Source: Granulicella sp. L56 (GTDB lineage: Bacteria > Acidobacteriota > Terriglobia > Terriglobales > Acidobacteriaceae). From it: 64,000 nucleotides of DNA. The position numbers were made by a program, and so were the translations under genes. Location of the stretch: assembly GCF_009765835.1 (NCBI RefSeq), contig NZ_LMUS01000004.1:1-64000 (forward strand), written 5' to 3'. The first letter of the stretch is position 1. Each line of letters opens with the position of its first letter. Under the pieces are notes generated by a model. It was given only the letters and a program-made list of their open reading frames with translations, was not told the DNA's origin and searched no databases. Shown here piece by piece: positions 8,855-15,833 of this stretch.

Positions 8855-9964
8855 ATGCGTGGGTGGTCATTTCCGATCGGCAGATTTCTCGGCGTGGATA
8901 TTCGCATCCACACCTTCCTTGTGCTCTTGCTGGGCGTCGCCGTCAGCTATGGCTCGGTTTTAGGTTCGACCGGCGGACGTGGCTTCTCGCTGTGGCTGCT
9001 GCTGCTGCTCGCCCTCGCCGTCCGCGAGATCGCCCGCGCCATCGCCGCTGCATGGCTGGGCCTAGACCTGCGCAGCCTGCTGCTGCTGCCCACCGGCGCT
9101 CTGATGACCTTTGGTACCCCTGAAGCGACGGAGCGCGCCGATGCACCCGATGTGCAAAAGCGGCTCGCGCTGGTCGGCCCTTTGGCAAACATCGGCTTCG
9201 GTCTGCTGCTCGCTGCTATTGTGCTCACGGTGACGCCGCAGATCAGTCTGGTCGAGCGCCCGTGGATCGCGCTTCCTCACCTGCTGCGTTCAGCGATCTG
9301 GATCAATCTGCTGCTCGGTGCTATTAACTTTCTTCCTGCTTCTCCACTGGACGGCGGCCGACTCTTCCGCGGCGAGTTCTCGAAGGGCCATGGCATCTTG
9401 AAAGGCACCCGCGCCTCGGTCGGACTCGGGCAGATGATCGCCCTCGCACTGGTCATCGGCGGTCTCATCATCAGCAACATGTGGCTCATCATGATCGGCG
9501 GCTTCGTGCTCATCGGCTCGCACATGGAGGGCCAGGGGTTGCTGCTGCAGAACGATACGGAAGCCGTCCGCATGCGCGACGTTATGCTCACCGAGTTCAG
9601 CATGTTGTCCGCTTCGGACACGCTTGAAGATGCGCTGCAGCGCTCGGTGCATACGCTGCAGGATGTTTTTCCTGTCGTGCGTGGCGCGAATCTGGTTGGC
9701 GCAGTCTCCCGGCAGGGCATCGTCGAGGCGCTGCAGGCCGAAGGCAATGGCTATGTACAAGGCGTGATGACGCGCTCGTTCCAGACCGCCCAGCCGGACG
9801 ATTCGCTGGTATCGACACTGAAGCGCATCATGACTGGGCAGGTTGCACAGATGGTTCCCATCCTCGAAGGCAACCGCATCGTCGGCATCATCACACCACA
9901 GAACCTGAACCACGCCCTCGGCCTGCTGAACCAGCGCCGCAGGCTGCGCCCGCCGGTGGAATAG
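8855..9964 (+). CDS. Site-2-protease-like membrane protein with CBS domains, zinc motif lost
   Basis: About 369 residues from ATG 8855 (ATG 8828 is also in frame; neither has a strong ribosome-binding site). The N-terminus RGWSFPIGRFLGVDIRIH, the multiple membrane helices, ALVGPLANIGFG and ASPLDGGR follow the layout of M50 rhomboid-like site-2 proteases that carry CBS pairs. A cytoplasmic tail from about residue 235 contains two CBS-like repeats (MRDVMLTEF..., VQGVMTRSF...). The expected HExxH zinc site reads R-E-I-A-R (9023-9037): both histidines are arginine, the Glu is kept. It is therefore probably not a zinc protease. It abuts rsmI with no gap. Confidence 0.85.
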   Translation: MRGWSFPIGRFLGVDIRIHTFLVLLLGVAVSYGSVLGSTGGRGFSLWLLLLLALAVREIARAIAAAWLGLDLRSLLLLPTGALMTFGTPEATERADAPDVQKRLALVGPLANIGFGLLLAAIVLTVTPQISLVERPWIALPHLLRSAIWINLLLGAINFLPASPLDGGRLFRGEFSKGHGILKGTRASVGLGQMIALALVIGGLIISNMWLIMIGGFVLIGSHMEGQGLLLQNDTEAVRMRDVMLTEFSMLSASDTLEDALQRSVHTLQDVFPVVRGANLVGAVSRQGIVEALQAEGNGYVQGVMTRSFQTAQPDDSLVSTLKRIMTGQVAQMVPILEGNRIVGIITPQNLNHALGLLNQRRRLRPPVE

Positions 9965-10834
9965 ATGGCTGTCGATTCTCTGGAACCGCTGGCTCCGGGG
10001 CTTTATCTGGTCGCAACCCCTATCGGCAATCTCGAAGATATTACCGTTCGGGCGCTGCGCATCCTGCGCAGTGTCGACCGGATAGCCTGCGAGGACACCC
10101 GCCAGACTCAGAAGCTGCTGAACCACTTTGAGATTCGCGTTCCCACCGTCAGCTACCACATGCACAACGAGGCTCCGCGCGCGGAAGAGCTGGTGGCCGA
10201 GCTGAAGCAGGGAGCGCGTATCGCCATCGTCAGCGATGCTGGCACGCCGGGCATCGCCGACCCCGGCGGCCAGATCGCCGCGGCAGCCATCGCGGCTGGC
10301 ATTCCTGTCTTCCCTGTTCCCGGAGCGAACGCCGCCATCAGCGCCCTGATCGCCAGCGGCCTGCCCACTGACCGCTTCACCTTTCATGGCTTTCTGCCCT
10401 CCAAGCCCGGGCAGCGTAAGACTGCTCTCGAAGAGCTTCCCCGTGACAACGCCACCCACATCTTTTACGAAGCTCCTCATCGCATCGCGGACACGCTGGG
10501 CGATCTCGAAGCCGTCTTCGGAGCGGCGCAGCACGCCGTCGTGGCGCGGGAGCTGACCAAGCTGCACGAGGAGTTCCTGCGTGGCCCGGTCAGCGAGCTC
10601 CGCGCCCAGCTTGGAGCCCGCGCAGTCATTCGTGGCGAGATCGTTCTGCTGTTCACTCCTGCCGCACAACAGGCCGCCGCGCAAAAATCCAGCATCGCTG
10701 TCGAAGTCGCGTCGCTGATGCAGGCCCAAGGTCTCACGGAAAAAGATGCTCTCAAGCGCGTCGCCCGCGAGCGCGGCATCGGCAAGAGCGAGGCCTATCG
10801 CGAGTTTCAGCGCGAGCAGAACCGGTTGCGTTGA
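9965..10834 (+). CDS. rsmI: 16S rRNA (cytidine(1402)-2'-O)-methyltransferase
   Basis: 289 residues. The N-terminal LYLVATPIGNLEDIT, IACEDTRQTQKLL, VSDAGTPGIADPG and PGANAAISAL motifs define RsmI of the tetrapyrrole-methylase-like fold. It 2'-O-methylates C1402 in the 16S decoding centre. The ATG directly follows the TAG of the preceding gene, so the two are coupled. The C-terminal helical region (about 235-289, LTEKDALKRVARERGIGKSEAY) is the usual RsmI extension. Confidence 0.95.
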   Translation: MAVDSLEPLAPGLYLVATPIGNLEDITVRALRILRSVDRIACEDTRQTQKLLNHFEIRVPTVSYHMHNEAPRAEELVAELKQGARIAIVSDAGTPGIADPGGQIAAAAIAAGIPVFPVPGANAAISALIASGLPTDRFTFHGFLPSKPGQRKTALEELPRDNATHIFYEAPHRIADTLGDLEAVFGAAQHAVVARELTKLHEEFLRGPVSELRAQLGARAVIRGEIVLLFTPAAQQAAAQKSSIAVEVASLMQAQGLTEKDALKRVARERGIGKSEAYREFQREQNRLR

Positions 10835-10844
10835 AATCCATTTT

Positions 10845-11144
10845 TGGGTAGTGGTCAAGTTTGGACTGCTTGCGTAATTTGCGAAGGCACCTTAAGAAGT
10901 CTCTTGCGCCTCCCTTGATGCCTTGAGAGTATGGGGGGATGCCGGAAGATCCGAAAAATCCAAACGCTTGGTGGGCGGTAAAACTTCCCTCCCTCTTCGT
11001 AATGTTTCCGAGAAATTTGAGCAGAAGTCAGAAGAAGCGTCTGTATTGGCTTTTAACTCTTATGATCTTCATATTTTCTATCGAGATTTTCTGGGTTATC
11101 AAGCTTATGAAGTAGAAGCAATTTTTAGACTTAACCACTACCCA
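10845..11144. mobile_element. 300-bp inverted-repeat-bounded unit (MITE-like), AT-rich
   Basis: The left end TGGGTAGTGGTCAAGTTTGGA (10845-10865) and the reverse complement of 11124-11144 agree at 17 of 21 positions, giving terminal inverted repeats around about 260 bp of DNA with much lower GC than the neighbours. A 9-bp direct repeat tttttgggt occurs at 10841-10849 and 11146-11154 and could be a target duplication, though it overlaps the left repeat. A 58-codon frame fills the interior. No transposase is encoded, so it would be non-autonomous if mobile. Confidence 0.55.
10939..11115 (+). CDS. 58-residue putative membrane-associated protein inside the inverted-repeat unit
   Basis: The frame starts with ATG after a G-run (10933-10938) and ends with TAG. 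The protein begins MPEDPKNPNAWWAVK, has a basic middle (RNLSRSQKKR) and a C-terminal hydrophobic helix (LYWLLTLMIFIFSIEIFWVI), ending KLMK. This is a well-formed single-span topology with positive-inside charge. I do not recognise the family. Codon use is AT-rich, unlike the surrounding genes, which suggests foreign origin. It is too short for confident calling; the match of frame and repeat boundaries is the main support. Confidence 0.45.
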   Translation: MPEDPKNPNAWWAVKLPSLFVMFPRNLSRSQKKRLYWLLTLMIFIFSIEIFWVIKLMK

Positions 11145-11231
11145 CTTTTTGGGTCGAGTTGCACGACCGGAGCTCTCTCGTGAATACTTGCCGTGTTTCA
11201 GATGGAAAATATTTTCCGACGAGAGTTGCTC

Positions 11232-12086
11232 ATGCCGCGCTTCAACATCACTGGACTCGCCATCATCCTCCTATGCAGCGCATCTCTTGCCCCGGCCCTC
11301 GCACAGGTTACGAAGTCGGCTCCAATCCATCGAATGTACGTCTTCGGCGACAGCTACTCCGATATCGGCGAGGGATACCTTGACGGCAACGGCCCCACCT
11401 CGGTCGCCTATCTGGCGCAGCATCTCGGCTTTACCCTGGCTCCCGCGAACGCGGCAGATACCGCCAATCAAAGCCTTGATTTTGCCATCAGCGGAGCGCA
11501 GACCGGCAGCGGTGCGGGGAAGAAGATTGGGAACTCCCTGCTCGGCTATGGAATGCGCAATCAGGTGGACGACTTCGCCGCCAGGGTGAACGCCCACACC
11601 ATCACCTTCGACCCTGCAACGACTCTCTTCTTCATCGCCGGTGGTCTCAACGATCGCAGTCTCCCGAGTGCGACGACGGTGGCCAATCTTACCGGCGAGA
11701 TCAAGACTCTCTATTCCCTTGGAGCGCGTCGCTTCACAGTCGCATTGCTGCCCACCGCCATCCCGGCCTTCAGTGCAGTAGGCATACGCCTCAATCCCGA
11801 GCTCGCCCGCATCCCCGAAGAGATTTCCCCGCAGCTAGCTGGAGCGCAAATCCTGTTGAGCCATTGGGGGCCGTTCTACGACGACGTGATGCTGCACCCC
11901 GCGCAGTATGGCATCACCAATACGACCGATGCCTGCGCCGGACGCGAGATTCACCACGAGAACACAACGCCTTGCGCCAGCCCCGCGACACACTTCTACT
12001 ACCACACGGGGCATCCTTCGACGGCTACTCACAAGGCGGTCGGGGACAAGCTCTATGAAGAGCTGGAGCATGAGCCCGCCCCTTGA
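11232..12086 (+). CDS. Secreted SGNH/GDSL-family lipase/esterase
   Basis: About 284 residues from ATG 11232, with a signal peptide (MPRFNITGLAIILLCSASL, cleavage after ALA). The mature part has GDSL block I (YVFGDSYSD, catalytic Ser), block III-type Gly and block V-like IAGGLND, and the C-terminal GHPSTATHKAVGD that supplies the catalytic His. This layout matches plant-type GDSL and thermolabile haemolysin esterases, extracytoplasmic carboxylic-ester hydrolases. The frame extends upstream to 11193 but a GAGAG site precedes 11232. It lies immediately after the inverted-repeat unit. Confidence 0.85.
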   Translation: MPRFNITGLAIILLCSASLAPALAQVTKSAPIHRMYVFGDSYSDIGEGYLDGNGPTSVAYLAQHLGFTLAPANAADTANQSLDFAISGAQTGSGAGKKIGNSLLGYGMRNQVDDFAARVNAHTITFDPATTLFFIAGGLNDRSLPSATTVANLTGEIKTLYSLGARRFTVALLPTAIPAFSAVGIRLNPELARIPEEISPQLAGAQILLSHWGPFYDDVMLHPAQYGITNTTDACAGREIHHENTTPCASPATHFYYHTGHPSTATHKAVGDKLYEELEHEPAP

Positions 12087-12162
12087 TATGGCTACCCCCA
12101 ACACGAAATACAGGGGTCTCTCCACTCCGCTGCGCGCCGGTCGAGATGACGTCAGATCGTTA

Positions 12163-12576
12163 CTAGGCTCGGCCCTTGACCCGGTCGTACATGTACACAT
12201 CGCTGGTGGTTCCGAGCGATTCGTTGTAAAGGCTGGTCGCACCGGCCGCCTCGTTCAGCTCTTCGCTGAACTCGTGGATGGCGCGCAGCTTGTCCGCCGT
12301 AGCCGGAATCTCGACGTGGCTGGTCTTCAGAAATTTCTGGTAGCCCTTGTCGAGCAGACGCGAGATCTCGCCGTTCAGAACCCAGCCGGGATGGGACAGC
12401 ATCAGCACGGTGCCATCGGGAGCGGCGGCAATCTCCGCGGCACAGCCGTTCTTGCGCACCTGAAAGGCGTTGGGGGTACGCTTTGCACCCTCCTGCGCGG
12501 GCGCTACATCAAATCGCTGACTACCCAGAAGGGAAAGGACATCGTTGAAACTTCGTTGCGGGCTCTTCTTTGCCAT
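12163..12576 (-). CDS. Hypothetical cytoplasmic protein
   Basis: 137 residues, basic N-terminus (MAKKSPQRSFNDV) and no membrane segment. It contains SHPGWVLNGEISRLLDKGYQK and a helical C-terminal half (LRAIHEFSEELNEAAG). No family recognised. It is divergent from cysM with about 85 bp between starts, so a shared promoter region is likely. The central beta-rich part resembles no motif I can name. Confidence 0.65.
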   Translation of the reverse strand: MAKKSPQRSFNDVLSLLGSQRFDVAPAQEGAKRTPNAFQVRKNGCAAEIAAAPDGTVLMLSHPGWVLNGEISRLLDKGYQKFLKTSHVEIPATADKLRAIHEFSEELNEAAGATSLYNESLGTTSDVYMYDRVKGRA

Positions 12577-12663
12577 AAGTTAGACTCATCTTAACTGTCG
12601 CACATCCGGTCTTCTCCTACAATCCGCTCTCCTGCGGCAGACATGGGCCAAAAACGGAAACAG

Positions 12664-13599
12664 ATGATTACTCTTACCAAATCGCTCGGCACCAGCATCC
12701 TCGAACGCATCGGCAATACGCCTTTGGTACGGCTTGAACGCCTCTCCGCACACCTACCCGGCGTTCAGATCCTTGGCAAGGCCGAGTGGACCAACCCCGG
12801 CGGCTCCGTCAAAGACCGTGCCGCCTCGGCCATCGTCACCGACGCCCAGCGCCGTGGCCTGCTAACCGCCAGCCGTGGCCTGCTCGACGCAACCAGCGGG
12901 AACACGGGCATCGCCTACGCCATGCTGGGAGCTGCGCTGGACTTCTCGGTTACGCTCTGCATGCCTTCGAACGTCTCGCCCGAGCGCAAGCGCTACCTCG
13001 CGGCCTACGGTGCCAACGTCATCTGGACCGACCCGGCCGACGGCTCCGACGGCGCCATTCGCAAGGCCCGCGAGATGACGGCCGCTGAGCCGGACAAATA
13101 TTTCTACGCCGACCAGTACTCCAACGACGAGAACTGGAAGGCCCACTACCGCACCACCGGCAACGAGATCTGGGAGCAGACTGACGGCCGCATCACCCAC
13201 TTTGTCGCCGGTCTGGGCACCAGCGGCACGTTTATGGGCACCTCGCGCCGCCTGCGCGAGCTGAACCCCGAGATCCGCTGCATCTCCATGCAGCCCGACT
13301 CGCCCTTCAATGGCCTGGAAGGGCTTAAGTTCATGCCCACCGCGATTGTGCCGCGCATCTACGATTCGAGCCTAGCCGACGCCAACATCGAGATGCCGAC
13401 CGAGACAGCCTATAAAATGGTGAAAGCCCTCGCTCGCAATCAGGGAATCCTCGTCGGCATCTCCGCAGCCGCGGCCGTCGCCACGGCGGTCCAGATCGGT
13501 GAGCAGGAGGCCAAGGCCGAACGCGAAGCCGTCATTGTGACGATCCTTCCTGACTCGGCTGAAAAGTATATGAGCGAACGTTTCTGGCAGGAGGAGTAA
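12664..13599 (+). CDS. cysM: Cysteine synthase (CysM-type, protein-thiocarboxylate-dependent candidate)
   Basis: About 311 residues starting MITLTKSLGTSILERIGNTP (ATG at 12643 is in frame, but 12664 has GGAAA upstream). PLP lysine K50 sits in GGSVKDRAA and TSGNTGIAYA binds the phosphate and substrate. The C-terminal region GLEGLKFMPTAIVPRIYD resembles the CysM that takes sulfur from a carrier-protein thiocarboxylate in Mycobacterium tuberculosis rather than free sulfide. The following genes (JAMM peptidase, ThiS-like carrier, MoeZ) complete that pathway, which is the main argument for the specific role. It probably uses O-phosphoserine or O-acetylserine. Confidence 0.9.
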   Translation: MITLTKSLGTSILERIGNTPLVRLERLSAHLPGVQILGKAEWTNPGGSVKDRAASAIVTDAQRRGLLTASRGLLDATSGNTGIAYAMLGAALDFSVTLCMPSNVSPERKRYLAAYGANVIWTDPADGSDGAIRKAREMTAAEPDKYFYADQYSNDENWKAHYRTTGNEIWEQTDGRITHFVAGLGTSGTFMGTSRRLRELNPEIRCISMQPDSPFNGLEGLKFMPTAIVPRIYDSSLADANIEMPTETAYKMVKALARNQGILVGISAAAAVATAVQIGEQEAKAEREAVIVTILPDSAEKYMSERFWQEE

Positions 13600-13603
13600 C
13601 CAA

Positions 13604-14062
13604 GTGCTTCAGATCAGCTATGCCGACTACGAAGCCCTGCGCGCGCACGGCGAAGAGACCTATCCGCACGAGTGCTGCGGCGTTTTGCTAGGCAAAAATG
13701 AGCCGGGTACGGGCAATCGTGTCCAGCAGCTCGTCCGCGCGGGCAACACCCGCACCGACTCCGCCCACAACCGCTACAACATCGCTCCGCAGGAGCTGGT
13801 GAAGATCCAGCGGCAGGCACGCGGCCTCGGGCTCGACATCGTTGGCTTCTACCACTCGCACCCCGACCACCCGGCGCAGTGGTCGCCGACCGACTTTGCC
13901 GAAGCCCACTGGCTGGGATGTTCGTACATCATCACCAGCGTCGACAACGACAAAGCGGTCCTGACAAATTCCTTCCTGCTCACCGGCACCACCGAGGAAG
14001 ACAAGAAGTTCGAAGACGAAGCCATCGAGATTGAAATCGCCAAGGCTCCGGCGAATAAATAG
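13604..14062 (+). CDS. mec: JAMM/MPN+ zinc metallopeptidase (Mec-type, acts on sulfur carrier)
   Basis: 152 residues. The start is GTG with GGAGGAG ahead of it. The JAMM motif is complete: E23, H84-S-H86-P followed by S94 and D97 (HSHP-x6-S-xx-D). In M. tuberculosis Mec releases cysteine from the CysO-cysteine adduct; related bacterial JAMM enzymes (QbsD, HcyD) also trim carrier C-termini. It sits four bases after cysM and before the carrier gene, so this role is strongly implied by context. The symbol follows the mycobacterial gene and is an inference. Confidence 0.88.
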   Translation: MLQISYADYEALRAHGEETYPHECCGVLLGKNEPGTGNRVQQLVRAGNTRTDSAHNRYNIAPQELVKIQRQARGLGLDIVGFYHSHPDHPAQWSPTDFAEAHWLGCSYIITSVDNDKAVLTNSFLLTGTTEEDKKFEDEAIEIEIAKAPANK

Positions 14063-14073
14063 AAAGGTCAAGC

Positions 14074-14355
14074 ATGAACATTCACATCCCTACACCGTTG
14101 CGCACCTACACGGGCGGCCTTGAAACCGTCACCGTCTCCGGTGCGACCGTCAGCGCGGTGTTCGAGCAGCTCACCATCAAGTACCCCGAACTGAAGCAGC
14201 ACCTCTTCACCGCTGAGGGCAAGCTTCGCTCCTTCGTCAACGTCTACGTCAACGACGATGACCTCCGCTATCTGCCGGAAAAGGAAGCCACCGCCGTTAC
14301 CGACCGCGACGAGCTGACCATTATTCCCTCCATCGCAGGCGGCACAAGCTGTTGA
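14074..14355 (+). CDS. cysO: Ubiquitin-like sulfur-carrier protein (CysO/ThiS/MoaD fold), GG-TSC tail
   Basis: 93 residues with the beta-grasp pattern and a PSIAGG C-terminus. The diglycine is at residues 89-90 and is followed by Thr-Ser-Cys and a stop, whereas CysO, ThiS and MoaD normally end at GG. The carrier is adenylated and thiocarboxylated at the terminal glycine by a MoeZ/ThiF enzyme, so removal of TSC would be required first; the adjacent JAMM peptidase is a natural candidate. The symbol CysO is by analogy and context; MoaD or ThiS-like roles cannot be excluded. Confidence 0.85.
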   Translation: MNIHIPTPLRTYTGGLETVTVSGATVSAVFEQLTIKYPELKQHLFTAEGKLRSFVNVYVNDDDLRYLPEKEATAVTDRDELTIIPSIAGGTSC

Positions 14356-14456
14356 TTCCACGGTCCAGCGACAAGCGTCCGTCCCGCAGATGAGCCTTTC
14401 CCCCGGCTCCTGCATCTAGAATTGACAGAGATAAGAGAAGCCCGAAGGAAGCCGCA

Positions 14457-15680
14457 ATGCCTACAGCCATTGAAGAAACCGTAGAACTACCCAAGCTCAC
14501 CAACGACGAGATCGCCCGTTACTCCCGCCATCTGATCCTGCCCGAGGTCGGCATGGACGGCCAGCGAAAACTCAAGGCAGCTAAGGTCCTGTGCATCGGC
14601 ACCGGCGGCCTCGGTGCGCCGCTCGCCATGTATCTCGCCGCTGCCGGAGTCGGCACCATCGGCCTCGTCGACTTCGACGTCGTCGATACCAGCAATCTCC
14701 AACGCCAGATCATCCACACCACGGCCACGGTCGGCATGTTGAAGAACGATTCCGCCGAGCTGATGCTCAAGGGCCTCAACCCGAACCTGAACGTCATCAA
14801 GCACAACACGATGCTGACCAGCGCCAACGCGCTCGACATCCTGAAGGACTACGACGTCATCGCCGACGGCACCGACAACTTCCAGACCCGCTATCTGGTC
14901 AACGATGCCTGCGTCCTGCTGGGCAAACCCAACGCCTACGCCTCCATCTACCGCTTCGAAGGTCAGGCCAGCGTCTTCGGCGTACCGGCTGGTCCATGCT
15001 ACCGCTGCTTGTATCCGGAGCCGCCACCGCCGGGCCTCGTTCCTTCGTGCGCCGAAGGGGGCGTGCTGGGTATTCTCCCCGGTCTGCTGGGCGTTATTCA
15101 AGCCACCGAGACCATCAAACTGATCCTCGGCATCGGCGAGCCTCTGATTGGCCGCCTGTTGCTGGTCGACGCCCTCGGCATGAACTTCCGCACCCTCAAG
15201 CTGCGCAAGAACCCGGAGTGCCCGGTTTGCAGCGCGAACCCAACCCTGACCGAGCTGATCGACTATGACCAGTTCTGCGGTATCGAGAAGCCCACTTCGG
15301 TTGGCCCGCTTGAGGTCGCCCGCGACAAGGTAGTCGCTGACCTGCCTGTGGTCGACGGCATTCCGCAGATCTCGGTCGAGGCGCTGAAGCAGAAGCTCGA
15401 TGCCAAGGAAGATGTGTTTGTCCTCGACGTTCGCGAGCCGCACGAGTATCAGATCGTCAACCTTGGTGCGCCGCTGATTCCAGTGGGCGAGCTTCCCAGC
15501 CGTCTCGGCGAGCTGGCCGCGCAGAAGGACCGCGAGATCGTTGTCCACTGCAAGACCGGCGGACGCAGTCAGAAGGCTTCCCTGGCGCTCAAGCAGGCGG
15601 GCTTCACCAACGTCTCCAATCTGACCGGCGGCATCACCGCGTGGGCAGAGAAGATCGACCCGTCGCTGCCGAAGTACTAA
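14457..15680 (+). CDS. moeZ: MoeZ/ThiF-type adenylyltransferase with C-terminal rhodanese domain
   Basis: 407 residues. The N-terminal E1-like domain has RYSRHLILPEVG, GTGGLGAP (ATP binding) and the zinc cysteines CYRC and CPVC. The C-terminal rhodanese domain (about 305-400) has its active cysteine at 365 in HCKTGGRS. MoeZ enzymes activate the carrier's C-terminal Gly by adenylation and then transfer sulfur from the rhodanese persulfide to make the thiocarboxylate. It ends the cysM-mec-cysO-moeZ operon and is followed by a terminator. About 100 bp separate it from the carrier gene. Confidence 0.93.
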   Translation: MPTAIEETVELPKLTNDEIARYSRHLILPEVGMDGQRKLKAAKVLCIGTGGLGAPLAMYLAAAGVGTIGLVDFDVVDTSNLQRQIIHTTATVGMLKNDSAELMLKGLNPNLNVIKHNTMLTSANALDILKDYDVIADGTDNFQTRYLVNDACVLLGKPNAYASIYRFEGQASVFGVPAGPCYRCLYPEPPPPGLVPSCAEGGVLGILPGLLGVIQATETIKLILGIGEPLIGRLLLVDALGMNFRTLKLRKNPECPVCSANPTLTELIDYDQFCGIEKPTSVGPLEVARDKVVADLPVVDGIPQISVEALKQKLDAKEDVFVLDVREPHEYQIVNLGAPLIPVGELPSRLGELAAQKDREIVVHCKTGGRSQKASLALKQAGFTNVSNLTGGITAWAEKIDPSLPKY

Positions 15681-15696
15681 AACAAAATCAATTCGC

Positions 15697-15738
15697 AAGA
15701 GAACACCCGAGCCGCCAAAAGCTTGGGTGTTCTCTTTT
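15697..15738 (+). terminator. Intrinsic terminator of the sulfur-carrier operon
   Basis: A 12-bp inverted repeat (aagagaacaccc / gggtgttctctt) with extra gagc/gctt partial pairing around a cgccaaaa loop, and T-rich 3' end, starting 17 bp after the moeZ stop. Confidence 0.85.
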
Positions 15739-15833
15739 CCGTGCATCCCAACCTCTAACGCACCAATCGTTACACCGCTTCTTTCCTATAAAAACCGGGA
15801 ACATTGGGCATGTCTTGACGTATCTTGCTCATA

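Noticed and set aside
9290..10858. A 522-codon open frame on the minus strand opposite the M50-like gene and rsmI
   Set aside because: It is a shadow of high-GC coding; both plus-strand genes have clear family motifs and the antisense protein has no recognisable domain and biased composition.
14487..15746. A 419-codon frame on the minus strand opposite moeZ
   Set aside because: It is antisense to a gene with full catalytic motifs; its sequence is Gln/Asp/Val-rich, typical of shadow frames.
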